The notes under the pieces: model-generated
What the model was told of the DNA's origin: nothing
Databases searched by the model: none
The model's input: the letters and a program-made list of their open reading frames with translations, nothing else
Translations under genes and position numbers: made by a program
Source: Neisseriaceae bacterium
GTDB lineage: Bacteria; Pseudomonadota; Gammaproteobacteria; Burkholderiales; Chromobacteriaceae
Assembly (NCBI GenBank): GCA_027489245.1
Contig: JAIYAC010000007.1
Location: 62,001 to 126,000, forward strand
Reading direction: 5' to 3'
Length of the DNA stretch: 64,000 bases
Shown here: one piece after another, positions 48,408 through 59,897 of the stretch
How the letters are laid out: each line of letters opens with the position of its first letter
How positions within the stretch are numbered: position 1 is the stretch's first letter

Positions 48408-48743
48408 ATGAACCCGATGGATACCGAACGCATGGGCGGCCTGTTGGCAGAAGAGCAACGGCTGTGTGCCGACGCGATCTCGCTGCCTGCAGACATGCGG
48501 CTCTCCGCGTTTGCCTGGCAGCTGCTGTTACAGGTGGCTGTCTTGGTTTGCCTGTACTGGGTGCGCCATGCCCAGGCGCAGTCGCTGCTGTGGCTGTTTC
48601 TAGCCGGTATGCTGCTGGTGTTCCCATCAAGGCTGTACCTGCGGGTGTGGCGCTGGCAGCGTTACGCTAGCCGGCAAGCGCAGTTGGCCGCATGCCGCCG
48701 CCAACTGGACGAACTCCGCGCGCAAGCCGGAAGCACGCCATGA
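48408..48743 (+). CDS. Small membrane protein inside the gsp locus, function unknown
   Basis: A 111-residue protein with two predicted membrane helices (about 33-53 and 60-78) and a basic cytoplasmic C-terminus (RLYLRVWRWQRYASRQAQL) that may be helical. I do not recognise a family. It starts 4 bases after gspF and its stop overlaps the ATG of the DinB-like gene, so it is an integral part of the operon. A role in assembly or stability of the secretion platform is possible from position only. The 10-mer repeat at 48683 lies in its last third. Confidence 0.7.
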   Translation: MNPMDTERMGGLLAEEQRLCADAISLPADMRLSAFAWQLLLQVAVLVCLYWVRHAQAQSLLWLFLAGMLLVFPSRLYLRVWRWQRYASRQAQLAACRRQLDELRAQAGSTP

Positions 48744-49288
48744 TGACCCCTGCCGCCGCCCGCCAGCTGGCCGCCTACAACCGCTGGATGAACGACAAAC
48801 TGTACCAGGCTGCCGCCAGTCTGCCAGATGACGTTTTGCACGCTCAGCAGGGTGCCTATTTCGGTTCGCTGTTCGGCACGCTGAGTCATATCGTGGTGGG
48901 CGATACCGTCTGGCTGCGACGTTTTGCCACCTTGCCATACGGTGCAGAAGTATTGCAGCCTGTACGGTTTTGGCCGCAACCGGCAGCGCTGGACGCCCGG
49001 CCTGCGGCCAACCTTGCCGAGCTTGCTGCCTTGCGCCACCAGCTTGACACCTATATCGAGCAATGGGCCGCCACGCTGGACGAGCGCGTTCTGGCGCAAG
49101 ACCTGGCCTACCGCTCAATGCGTGGCGACGCCTGTGTCAAAGCACTGGGTGGCGTGCTGCTGCATTTTTTCAACCACCAGACCCACCATCGCGGCCAGGC
49201 CAGCACGTTGCTGACTCAGGCCGGTGTGGATGTGGGCGTGACCGACTTGCTGGCGCTGCTGCCAGATGAGGCTACGACCACTCGCTGA
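48740..49288 (+). CDS. DinB-family putative metal-dependent protein
   Basis: A 182-residue four-helix-bundle protein of the DinB/DUF664 type. The histidines expected to bind metal are visible in LSHIVVGD and FNHQTHHRGQ. Family members include bacillithiol/mycothiol-dependent transferases and stress proteins; the substrate here is unknown. ATG 48740 overlaps the upstream stop (ATGA). It separates gspF from gspG, with a 49-base gap before gspG. It carries one exact and one near 10-mer repeat in inverted orientation (49003 and 48969). Confidence 0.82.
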   Translation: MMTPAAARQLAAYNRWMNDKLYQAAASLPDDVLHAQQGAYFGSLFGTLSHIVVGDTVWLRRFATLPYGAEVLQPVRFWPQPAALDARPAANLAELAALRHQLDTYIEQWAATLDERVLAQDLAYRSMRGDACVKALGGVLLHFFNHQTHHRGQASTLLTQAGVDVGVTDLLALLPDEATTTR

Positions 49289-49337
49289 TAATGCGCTGGC
49301 CCATGCCGCCGGCGATTGATTGCATAAGGGAGTCAAC

Positions 49338-49775
49338 ATGAAACACATGAAACACGCCGCCCAGCGCGGCTTCACCCTGATCGAGATCATGGTGGTGATT
49401 GTCATCCTGGGCGTGCTGGCCGCGCTGGTGGTGCCCAAGGTGATGAGCCGGCCGGACGAGGCGCGCATCGTGGCCGCCAAACAGGACATCGGCGCCATGC
49501 TGCAGGGCCTCAAGCTCTACCGCCTGGACAACACGCGCTACCCCACCACCGAGCAGGGCCTGCAGGCGCTGGTAAGCAAGCCGGCCAGCGGCCCGGCCCC
49601 CAAAAACTGGAAGCCGGGCGGCTATCTGGAGCGCCTGCCCAACGACCCGTGGGGCAACCCCTATCAGTACGCCGCGCCCGGTAGCCATGGCGAGGTGGAT
49701 ATCTGGAGCCTGGGCGCCGACGGCGAGCCCGGTGGCGAAGGCAACGACGCCGATATCGGCTCCTGGGCGCTGTAA
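49338..49775 (+). CDS. gspG: Type II secretion major pseudopilin GspG
   Basis: A 145-residue class III pseudopilin. The leader [11 protein letters not shown] ends at the PilD cut site [23 protein letters not shown], with the glutamate at +5. The conserved GspG middle ([32 protein letters not shown]) and the calcium-binding end ([23 protein letters not shown]) are complete. AAGGGA precedes ATG 49338; the open frame from 49320 is not needed. It is the main subunit of the pseudopilus. Confidence 0.97.
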   Translation: MKHMKHAAQRGFTLIEIMVVIVILGVLAALVVPKVMSRPDEARIVAAKQDIGAMLQGLKLYRLDNTRYPTTEQGLQALVSKPASGPAPKNWKPGGYLERLPNDPWGNPYQYAAPGSHGEVDIWSLGADGEPGGEGNDADIGSWAL

Positions 49776-49781
49776 ACCGGC

Positions 49782-50267
49782 ATGACGCGCGCAGGCTGCG
49801 GCCAACGTTGGCCGCAAGGCGGCTTTACGCTGATCGAGGTGATGGTGGTGCTGCTCATCATTGGTGTGATGGCCACCACCGTCAGCTTTAGCCTGCGCCC
49901 CGATACGCATCGCCAGCTGGAGGACGAAAGCTACCGCCTGGCGCGGGTGCTGGAGCAGGCCGTGGACGCCGCCGAAATGGGCGAGGCGCTGGCGCTGGAC
50001 TGGCAGGCAGGCGGTGCGCACTGGCGTGTGGCCGATAGCCAGGGCGGCTGGCAGCCCAGTGCCGATGCTTTCTTTGCCGACCACGCGCTGCCGGAAGGGC
50101 TGCGGGGTGACGGCCTACTGCAAGATGGCCGCCCGGCCAGCGGCCCGGTACGGCTGTGGCAGGATGGCCGCCCGCCGGCGCTGGTGCTGACCCTGCGCGG
50201 CGACAGTGGCGCGCGTAGCGTGACGCTCTCGCCGGTAGGCACGGTCACGGTAGAGGCCACACCGTGA
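49782..50267 (+). CDS. gspH: Type II secretion minor pseudopilin GspH
   Basis: A 161-residue minor pseudopilin. The leader is [14 protein letters not shown] and the cut site G/FTLIEVMVVLLIIGVMATTV. A 20-bp palindrome made of two 10-mer repeats (49797-49816) encodes leader residues about 6-12 (CGQRWPQ), so the repeat pair has been accommodated in the only part of the protein removed on maturation. It begins 6 bases after the gspG stop and its stop overlaps gspI. Confidence 0.92.
   Translation: MTRAGCGQRWPQGGFTLIEVMVVLLIIGVMATTVSFSLRPDTHRQLEDESYRLARVLEQAVDAAEMGEALALDWQAGGAHWRVADSQGGWQPSADAFFADHALPEGLRGDGLLQDGRPASGPVRLWQDGRPPALVLTLRGDSGARSVTLSPVGTVTVEATP
49797..49816. repeat. Perfect 20-bp palindrome in the gspH leader codons (paired 10-mer repeat)
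   Basis: TGCGGCCAAC immediately followed by GTTGGCCGCA, 15 bases after the gspH ATG. It is the same half-site order as the gltB-gltD palindrome, but inside a coding region and near its ribosome start. Confidence 0.9.
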
Positions 50268-50641
50268 GGCGGCAGGGCGGTTTTACCCTGTTCGAGGTGC
50301 TGGTGGCGCTAGCCATCATGGCCGTGGCGCTGGCCGCCCTGCTGCGCGCCAGCGGGGTAGCGGCAGACAATAGCGAGCAGATGAAGCAGCGCATGATCGC
50401 CACCTGGGAGGCACAAAACCAGCTGGCCCTGATGCAGGCGCGGCGCGAATGGCCAGGCCCGGGCTTGCAGGAAGGCGAAATGGAAAGCGATGGCCGTCGC
50501 CTGCGCTGGGAGCGCGAAGTCAGCGACACGCCAAACGGCAACTTCCGCAAAGTGGTGCTGCGCGTATTGCAGCCGGGCAGCCAGCGCTATGTGCTGGCCG
50601 AGATCACCGGCTTTGTGCGCAGCCCCGAGGTGCAGCCATGA
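50264..50641 (+). CDS. gspI: Type II secretion minor pseudopilin GspI
   Basis: A 125-residue minor pseudopilin. The start is GTG 50264 (overlapping the gspH stop) with a six-residue leader MRRQGG before F-TLFEVLVALAIMAVALAALL. The conserved GspI features follow: KQRMIATWEAQNQLALMQ and the W in EWPGPG. With GspJ and GspK it should form the tip of the pseudopilus. Confidence 0.93.
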   Translation: MRRQGGFTLFEVLVALAIMAVALAALLRASGVAADNSEQMKQRMIATWEAQNQLALMQARREWPGPGLQEGEMESDGRRLRWEREVSDTPNGNFRKVVLRVLQPGSQRYVLAEITGFVRSPEVQP

Positions 50642-51192
50642 AGCGCCAGCTCGGCATGACACTGATCGAAATCCTGGTGGCCATGAGCCTGTTGGCCATT
50701 CTGACCGTGATGGGCTACCGCGCCTTTGGCAACCTGCTGAACGCGCGCGAGCACATCATGCAAACCGGCGAGCGCTGGGTGCAGCTGGCGCGCGTGCTGC
50801 GCCGGGTAGAGGCCGACCTGCAGCGCCTGCCGCGGCAAGCCCCCGGCGAGCAGCAACAGCCTGCCCTGCAGCTACAGCCAGCAGGGCAGGGCCAGCAGCT
50901 GCTGCTAAGGCTGGCCTCGTCGCGCTACCCAGATGGCCAGGAATACGTGCAATACCGCGCCGCGGCCGGGCTAGGCTGGCTAGCTGGCCCGGCCACCACC
51001 CCGCCGGATGGCGAGGCGCTGCCGCTACTGGCCGGTGACTACCGTGTGCAGTGGCGCGTGCTGGCGGCCAATGGCCAGTGGTACCCGCAATGGCCTGCGG
51101 CGGCGGCCGGTTCGCCGCACCCGCGTGCACTGGAAATGCGCGTGGTGGTGCCCGGTGATGAAACCATCCACCGTGTGTGGGCGCTGCCATGA
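50638..51192 (+). CDS. gspJ: Type II secretion minor pseudopilin GspJ
   Basis: A 184-residue minor pseudopilin. The leader MKRQLG is followed by MTLIEILVAMSLLAILTVMGY, so the residue after the cut is methionine rather than phenylalanine; glutamate +5 is kept. Family features are RAFGNLLNAREHIM and RRVEADLQRLP. ATG 50638 overlaps the gspI stop. The open frame extending back to 50449 is an artefact. Confidence 0.92.
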   Translation: MKRQLGMTLIEILVAMSLLAILTVMGYRAFGNLLNAREHIMQTGERWVQLARVLRRVEADLQRLPRQAPGEQQQPALQLQPAGQGQQLLLRLASSRYPDGQEYVQYRAAAGLGWLAGPATTPPDGEALPLLAGDYRVQWRVLAANGQWYPQWPAAAAGSPHPRALEMRVVVPGDETIHRVWALP

Positions 51193-52142
51193 AAACACAG
51201 CAGCAAGGCATGGCCATCATCATGGCGCTGCTGATTGTGGCCCTGGCCGCTACCGCAGCCTCAACCGTGCTGTGGCAGCAAAGCCTGTGGTGGCGCCAGG
51301 CAGATAACGACCGTGCCCGTGCTGAAATCAGGCTGATTGCTGACGCAGGCGTGGGCTGGGCCGGGGATATTCTGGCATTCGATGCACGCAGCAGTGGCGC
51401 GGTGGATTACCCCGGCGAGCTGTGGGCGCAGCCGCTGCCGCAAACCGAGGCGGAAAGCACCCGTATCAGTGGCCAGCTATCCGACGCGCAAGGACGCTTT
51501 AACGTCCACAACCTGCTGCTGCCGGATGGCAAGGAAGATGAAGCGCAAGTGCAGCTGTACCGCCGCCTGCTGGCCCAGCTGCAGTTGTCGCCCGCCCTGG
51601 CCGATACCCTGCTGGACTGGCTGGACGCCGACGACGAGCAGCGCCCGCAAGGGGCCGAAACCGCCTGGTATGCCGCGCAGCAGCCACCATATGCCATGCC
51701 GCCTGCCGCTAGCGTACAAAAGCTGGCCCAGCTGCGCTGGGTAAAGGGCTACGACAGCCAGGTGCTGGCCAAACTGGCCCCGCACCTGACGCTACTGCCG
51801 CAGCGTACCGCCTTGAATGTGAACACCATCAGCCTGCCCCTGATGATGGCGCTGGTGCCCGGCCTGGGGCGGGGCCAGGCGCAGGCGCTGATCAACCAGC
51901 GCAGCACCACGTATTTCAAGGACAAGGCCGACTTTGGCCTGCGCCTTACTGGCGGGCTGGTGCCGCTGGCGCTGGAGTACGGTGTGCGTAGCGACTATTT
52001 TCTGCTGCAAAGTGAAATACGCCACCCGCGCAGCATGCTGCGGGTAGACGCTTTGCTGTTGCGTAACGAACAAGCCAGCAAGGTCTTGTGGCGAGAAGAA
52101 GGAGTGGTGCCGGTGACGCCGGCCACCAACGGGGAATCATGA
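51189..52142 (+). CDS. gspK: Type II secretion minor pseudopilin GspK
   Basis: A 317-residue large minor pseudopilin. The leader MKTQQQG is followed by MAIIMALLIVALAATAASTV, without glutamate +5, as is normal for GspK. The large alpha-domain includes SDAQGRFNVHNLL, LLDWLDADDEQRPQGAE and the LNVNTISLPLMMAL stretch. ATG 51189 overlaps the gspJ stop. It caps the pseudopilus tip with GspI and GspJ. Confidence 0.94.
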   Translation: MKTQQQGMAIIMALLIVALAATAASTVLWQQSLWWRQADNDRARAEIRLIADAGVGWAGDILAFDARSSGAVDYPGELWAQPLPQTEAESTRISGQLSDAQGRFNVHNLLLPDGKEDEAQVQLYRRLLAQLQLSPALADTLLDWLDADDEQRPQGAETAWYAAQQPPYAMPPAASVQKLAQLRWVKGYDSQVLAKLAPHLTLLPQRTALNVNTISLPLMMALVPGLGRGQAQALINQRSTTYFKDKADFGLRLTGGLVPLALEYGVRSDYFLLQSEIRHPRSMLRVDALLLRNEQASKVLWREEGVVPVTPATNGES

Positions 52143-53296
52143 GTGTATTGAGACTATATCTGCGGCCAGGCTGGCCCGATAGCGAGCCCGGCCTGCCGTG
52201 GGCGCTGCTGGGTAGCCAGGGTCAGTGCCTGCAGCAGGGCGATGGCAGCCCGTCCGCCTGGCCGCGTGCCGACCAGCTGGAGCTGGTACTGCCTGCCGGC
52301 AGTACCCTGTTTACCGCCGTCGCGCTGCCGGCAGGGCGCGAGTTGAAGCCCGCGGTCATCGGCTATGCGCTGGAAGAACAGCTGGCGAACGACCCTGCGG
52401 CCAACCTGTACGCCGTAGGCGGCAAGCTGGCCGATGGCCGCCGTAGCGTGGCGGTATGCGAGGCCGCGCCGGTACGCCGTGCCGTGGCCATGCTGCGCCA
52501 ACTGGGGCGGCTGGCCGACCGCATCGTGGCAGAAGAAACCTTGCTGCCGCTGCCGGACGCCGGGCAGTGGGTGCTGGCGGTACAGCCGCAGGGCTGGCTG
52601 CTGCGCAGGGGGTTGGACGAGGCCAGCTTCTTGCCGGCTGCCAGCGCGGCACTTTTGCTGCCCAGGTTGGCCGCAGCGGCACCTCCAGCCGCGGTGCTGC
52701 TGTTGGGCGAGCGGCCAGCGGGTTTGCCCGAGCTGTGGCCGGTACAGCAGGGCGAGGCCTGGCAATGGCAGCACGGGCGTGCCGTGGGGGTGAACTTTGC
52801 CCACGGCGAGCTGGCGGCAGACCGCCAGTGGCGGGCGCTCGCCCCCACGCTACGGCGTGCCGGCGTCATCGTCGCCGCCGTGGTGCTGGCGCAAACCCTG
52901 CTGGCTTGCGGGCAGTGGGGCTGGTACGCCTGGCAGAAGAAAAGCCTGCAGCAGCAAATCCGCCAGCAAGTCCAGCCGTGGGCACCGCAAGCCGTGGCTG
53001 GCAGCAGCGCACTGCCCATGCTGCGGGCGGTAGACCGCCTGCGTGTCAGCCGCGGCCTGCCCGCGCGCGACGATATGGTGACCGCCATGGCGCAGCTGGC
53101 CGAGGTCAACCGCGGCCAACTCAAGCTGGTCTCGCTGCGCTACGACAGTGGCCGCCTGGCGTTCCAGGCCCCGGCGCTGACCACCGAACAGGCACAGGGC
53201 TGGCAGGCACAGTTGGCCGCACGGCAATGGCTGCTATCGGCCAGCCAGAATGAACAAGGGCAGCGTGAATGGGTACTGACAAGGGAGCCGGCATGA
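52139..53296 (+). CDS. gspL: Type II secretion system protein GspL
   Basis: A 385-residue inner-membrane protein: an actin-like cytoplasmic domain (about 1-235) that binds GspE, one membrane helix (about 240-260) and a periplasmic ferredoxin-like domain. LPAGRELKPAVIGYALEEQLAND is typical of the cytoplasmic part. ATG 52139 overlaps the gspK stop; a longer open frame from 52088 is not supported. Three repeats of the 10-mer lie in it (52396, 52666, 53212). Confidence 0.92.
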   Translation: MSVLRLYLRPGWPDSEPGLPWALLGSQGQCLQQGDGSPSAWPRADQLELVLPAGSTLFTAVALPAGRELKPAVIGYALEEQLANDPAANLYAVGGKLADGRRSVAVCEAAPVRRAVAMLRQLGRLADRIVAEETLLPLPDAGQWVLAVQPQGWLLRRGLDEASFLPAASAALLLPRLAAAAPPAAVLLLGERPAGLPELWPVQQGEAWQWQHGRAVGVNFAHGELAADRQWRALAPTLRRAGVIVAAVVLAQTLLACGQWGWYAWQKKSLQQQIRQQVQPWAPQAVAGSSALPMLRAVDRLRVSRGLPARDDMVTAMAQLAEVNRGQLKLVSLRYDSGRLAFQAPALTTEQAQGWQAQLAARQWLLSASQNEQGQREWVLTREPA

Positions 53297-53790
53297 ACAA
53301 GCTGACAACGCAGGCCATGCAGCGCTGGCAACAGCTTTCCGCCCGCGAGCAGCGGCTGCTGGCGCTGATGGCCCTGGTACTGGGGGGCGCCTTGTTCTAT
53401 CTGGCGCTGTGGGTGCCAGCGCATCAGCAGTCTGCCCGGCTGGCCAATAGCGTGGCCAGCTTGCAGGCCGAGGCGCGCCTGGTGGCCACGCTGGCTAGCG
53501 AGGCACAGGGCCTGAAACCGCAGGCCGAGGTTGCACCGCTGCCCGCCGCCGAGCTACAGGCCATGCTGACACCGCTGCTGCGTGACGCCGGCCTGGCCGG
53601 TTTGCAGCTGCAGGCCGAGGGCGAGTTTGGCGTGCGGGTGCAGGGCGAGGTGGCATTTGACGACTGGGTGCGCGCCAGTGGCCAGCTGGCTGGCCAGCAA
53701 GTACGGGTAGTACGCCTGCAGGCCGATGCCACCACGCCAGGGCGGGTAAAGCTGGACGCCGTGCTGGTGCATGCAGGAGGCGAGGCATGA
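53293..53790 (+). CDS. gspM: Type II secretion system protein GspM
   Basis: A 165-residue inner-membrane protein with a short cytoplasmic start (LSAREQRLL), one membrane helix (about 29-48) and a periplasmic ferredoxin-like domain that pairs with GspL. FDDWVRASGQLAGQQVRVVRLQAD is typical of GspM. The ATG overlaps the gspL stop. Confidence 0.92.
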   Translation: MNKLTTQAMQRWQQLSAREQRLLALMALVLGGALFYLALWVPAHQQSARLANSVASLQAEARLVATLASEAQGLKPQAEVAPLPAAELQAMLTPLLRDAGLAGLQLQAEGEFGVRVQGEVAFDDWVRASGQLAGQQVRVVRLQADATTPGRVKLDAVLVHAGGEA

Positions 53791-54518
53791 AGCGCGCATT
53801 ATGGGTAGGGCTGGTGGCGGTGGGGGTGCTGTCTGCGGTGGCGCATCTGCCCGCCAGTTTGCTGGACGCCAGGTTGGCCGCCGCCACGGACGGGCGCTGG
53901 CGGCTGGCATCGGCCAAGGGCACGCTGTGGCAGGGTAATGGCCAGCTGATGTACGCCGGTAGCCAGGGCGAGGTCTTGCCCATGAGCACGCTGGCCTGGC
54001 GCTGGCAGCCTGCCGCGCTACGCAGCTTGGCCATGCAGTGGGATATCGACGCCGACGGCCAGACCGGCAGCCTGCAGCTGAAAGCCGGTAGCGTCACGCT
54101 GCAAAACCTGCAGCTACAGCTGCCCGTGGCGGCACTGACGGGCTTTTCATCGAAATGGCACAGCGCACGCCTGGGTGGCCAGCTACAGTTACAGCTAGGG
54201 CAGATGGTGTGGCAAGCCGGCCGTGTAGAAGGCCAGGCTGCGCTGACCTGGGTGGCGGCCAGCTCGCCGCTGTCGCGCCTCCAGCCGTTTGGCAGCTACG
54301 CGCTGGATGTGCAAGGCCAGGGCGAGCAGGTGCAGCTTGCCATGCGTACCGTGCAAGGGCCGCTGCAAATCCAGGGGCAGGGGCGTTATGACGCCAATGG
54401 CTTGCAGTTTGCCGGCAGTGCCAGCAGCGAGCCGGCGCAATACGAAGCGCTTAAACCGGTTTTATTGATGCTGGGCAAGCCTGATGGGCCAAATAGCGTG
54501 GCCTGGCGGCTGAATTGA
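53787..54518 (+). CDS. gspN: Type II secretion system protein GspN
   Basis: A 243-residue protein with an N-terminal membrane anchor (about 4-24) and a beta-rich periplasmic region. PASLLDARLAAATDGRWRLASAKGTLWQGNG and the WRWQP and GRYDANGLQF repeats match GspN. It is the last gene of the gsp locus and overlaps gspM. GspN is found only in some systems and its role is not well known. No terminator was found before the carA promoter. Confidence 0.88.
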   Translation: MKRALWVGLVAVGVLSAVAHLPASLLDARLAAATDGRWRLASAKGTLWQGNGQLMYAGSQGEVLPMSTLAWRWQPAALRSLAMQWDIDADGQTGSLQLKAGSVTLQNLQLQLPVAALTGFSSKWHSARLGGQLQLQLGQMVWQAGRVEGQAALTWVAASSPLSRLQPFGSYALDVQGQGEQVQLAMRTVQGPLQIQGQGRYDANGLQFAGSASSEPAQYEALKPVLLMLGKPDGPNSVAWRLN

Positions 54519-54596
54519 CGCTAGCGTCAAGGTGGTGCTGTGCTTTTTCAAGTGCTTGTTTTTATTGGGATGTGCAAAAAAATACTGGTATTCTCA

Positions 54597-54624
54597 TTGA
54601 AAAAACACAAAACCACGTTATAAT
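54597..54624 (+). promoter_or_regulatory. carA promoter
   Basis: TTGAAA (54597-54602) and a perfect TATAAT (54619-54624) with a 16-base spacer, about 90 bases before carA, in an AT-rich spacer. Confidence 0.8.
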
Positions 54625-54639
54625 CGAAAAGTTTAACCG

Positions 54640-54672
54640 AACGGGACAAGCGCTACGGCGTGGTGTCCCGTT
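54640..54672 (+). other. Leader hairpin upstream of carA
   Basis: AACGGGACA / TGTCCCGTT, 9-bp perfect stem with a 15-base loop, starting about 10 bases after the expected transcription start and followed by a short AT-rich stretch. It could be an attenuator or an RNA-stability element for the pyrimidine/arginine-controlled carA; no known riboswitch was recognised. Confidence 0.5.
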
Positions 54673-54717
54673 TGTTATATAAGTGATTCAAAACACCATT
54701 ATTTCAGGAGCCAGCCA

Positions 54718-55845
54718 GTGACAACCGTACCCGCGATTCTAGCCTTGGCTGACGGCACGCTTTTCAAAGGCGTCGCCATCGGAGCCAGCGGCCACACCGT
54801 AGGAGAGGTGGTATTCAATACCGCCATGACCGGTTATCAGGAGATCCTTACCGATCCATCGTATACCCGGCAAATCGTCACTCTGACCTATCCCCATATT
54901 GGAAACGTCGGCGCCAACTCGGAAGACACCGAGTCCGGCGCCGTTTTTGCATCCGGCCTGATCATTCGTGATCTGCCGCTGTTGCACAGCAACTTCCGCG
55001 CGGAAGATTCGCTGTCCGATTATCTGGTTAAGAACAACGTTGTCGCCATCGCCGACATCGACACCCGCAAACTCACCCGCATCCTGCGCGAAAAAGGTGC
55101 GCAGGCAGGCTGCATCATGGCCGGCGATATCGACGAAGCCCGTGCTGTCGAGCTGGCCCGCGGCTTTGGCAGCATGGCTGGCCAGGACCTGGCCAAGGTT
55201 GTGAGCAGCAAGGAAGCCTACCAGTGGAACGTGCGCGAATGGCGCCTGGGCCAGGGCTACACCGAGCAGACCGACACCCCGTACCACGTGGTGGCCTATG
55301 ATTTCGGCGTGAAGCACAACATTCTGCGCATGCTGGCAGAGCGTGGCTGCAAGCTCACCGTGGTACCGGCACAGACGCCAGCCAAAGACGTGCTGGCGCT
55401 CAACCCGAACGGTGTGTTCCTGTCCAATGGCCCGGGCGACCCGGAGCCATGCGACTACGCCATCACCGCCATCCGCGAGATTCTGGACACCAAGCTGCCG
55501 GTATTCGGCATTTGCCTGGGTCACCAGCTGCTGGGCCTGGCCACCGGTGCCAAAACGTCCAAGATGAAGTTCGGTCACCACGGTGCCAACCACCCGGTGC
55601 AAGACCTGGACAGCGGCCGCGTGATGATCACCAGCCAGAACCACGGTTTCCAGGTAGACGAATCCAGCCTGCCGGCCAACGTGCGCGTGACCCATCGCTC
55701 GCTGTTTGACCATACCGTACAAGGCATTGCGCTGACCGACCGCCCGGCATTCTCCTTCCAGGGTCACCCGGAGGCGAGCCCTGGCCCGGAAGACGTAGCC
55801 TATCTGTTTGACCGTTTCATCGCGGCCATGGCCGAGCGCGCCTGA
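54718..55845 (+). CDS. carA: Carbamoyl phosphate synthase small subunit
   Basis: A 375-residue glutamine amidotransferase that supplies ammonia to CarB for carbamoyl phosphate, used in arginine and pyrimidine synthesis. The N-terminal small-subunit domain ([16 protein letters not shown]) is followed by a class I GATase domain with the cysteine in [11 protein letters not shown] and [10 protein letters not shown]. The start is GTG 54718 with AGGAG upstream. A LysE-type gene separates it from carB. Confidence 0.96.
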   Translation: MTTVPAILALADGTLFKGVAIGASGHTVGEVVFNTAMTGYQEILTDPSYTRQIVTLTYPHIGNVGANSEDTESGAVFASGLIIRDLPLLHSNFRAEDSLSDYLVKNNVVAIADIDTRKLTRILREKGAQAGCIMAGDIDEARAVELARGFGSMAGQDLAKVVSSKEAYQWNVREWRLGQGYTEQTDTPYHVVAYDFGVKHNILRMLAERGCKLTVVPAQTPAKDVLALNPNGVFLSNGPGDPEPCDYAITAIREILDTKLPVFGICLGHQLLGLATGAKTSKMKFGHHGANHPVQDLDSGRVMITSQNHGFQVDESSLPANVRVTHRSLFDHTVQGIALTDRPAFSFQGHPEASPGPEDVAYLFDRFIAAMAERA

Positions 55846-55858
55846 TCAGGAGCCCATC

Positions 55859-56509
55859 ATGTTTGGCATAACCGACCTCACGACCTACATCCTCGGCACC
55901 ATTTTCATCATTTTGCTGCCGGGCCCCAACTCGATGTATGTCTTGTCCGTGGCTGCCCAGCGCGGCGTGCGGGCCGGTTTTGCCGGCGCCGGTGGTGTGT
56001 TCACCGGCGACCTGATCCTGATGACACTGGCCGCCACCGGCGCGGCCGGCTTGCTGCAGACCAACCCGGCGCTGTTTGCCATCGTGAAATACCTGGGTGG
56101 CGGCTACTTGGCCTGGATCGGCCTGAACATGCTGAAAGGTGCCTGGCAGGGCTGGCGTAACGCCCGCCACGGTACAGCCACGCCAGTGGCCGCGCAGCAG
56201 GTAGACGCCAGCAGCCCGTTTCGCAAAGCCATGCTGATCAGCCTGATGAACCCGAAGGCGATTCTGTTTTTCGTGTCGTTCTTCGTGCAGTTTGTCGACC
56301 CGGCCTACGCCTACCCGGCGCTGACCTTTGCCGTGCTGGGTGCCATCGTGCAGTGCTTCAGCCTGCTGTACCTGACTGTTGTGATTCTGGCGGGCAACCA
56401 CCTGGCCGCCGCCTTCCGCCGCCGCCGCCGCTTGTCGGCAGCCATGGGTGGCTCGGTAGGGGCGATGTTCATTGGCTTTGGTGCCAAGTTGGCCGCAGCC
56501 AGTCTGTGA
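55859..56509 (+). CDS. LysE/LeuE-family amino-acid exporter
   Basis: A 216-residue inner-membrane protein with five or six helices. GPNSMYVLSVAAQRGVRAGFAGAGGVFTGD and SPFRKAMLISLMNPKAILFF are hallmark segments of the RhtB/LysE superfamily; LeuE-type exporters occur here in other betaproteobacteria. The exported amino acid is unknown. ATG 55859 has AGGAG upstream; the open frame from 55808 overlaps carA. It lies between carA and carB in the same direction and is probably in the operon. Confidence 0.88.
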   Translation: MFGITDLTTYILGTIFIILLPGPNSMYVLSVAAQRGVRAGFAGAGGVFTGDLILMTLAATGAAGLLQTNPALFAIVKYLGGGYLAWIGLNMLKGAWQGWRNARHGTATPVAAQQVDASSPFRKAMLISLMNPKAILFFVSFFVQFVDPAYAYPALTFAVLGAIVQCFSLLYLTVVILAGNHLAAAFRRRRRLSAAMGGSVGAMFIGFGAKLAAASL

Positions 56510-56541
56510 ATTGAATAATTGAATTGAATTGAGCGATAACC

Positions 56542-59751
<3,210 letters not shown>

Positions 59752-59759
59752 TGGGCCTC

Positions 59760-59803
59760 ACGTGCGGCCAACCTTTGAACCGCACGTGAAATCCCGTTAC
59801 AAT
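59760..59803 (+). promoter_or_regulatory. Promoter upstream of greA, overlapping a repeat hairpin
   Basis: TTGAAC (59775-59780) and TACAAT (59798-59803) have a 17-base spacer. The same stretch forms the inverted repeat CACGTGCGG...CCGCACGTG that contains a 10-mer repeat copy (59763-59772). A terminator for carB and promoter for greA may be combined here. Confidence 0.6.
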
Positions 59804-59897
59804 CCCGTCTGACACAATCGTCCCGCAAAGCCGCCGTCTCGTACGGCGGCTTGCGCTTTTATCATGGGGCCGCCAGAGGCCCCCGGAGAATAGACAC

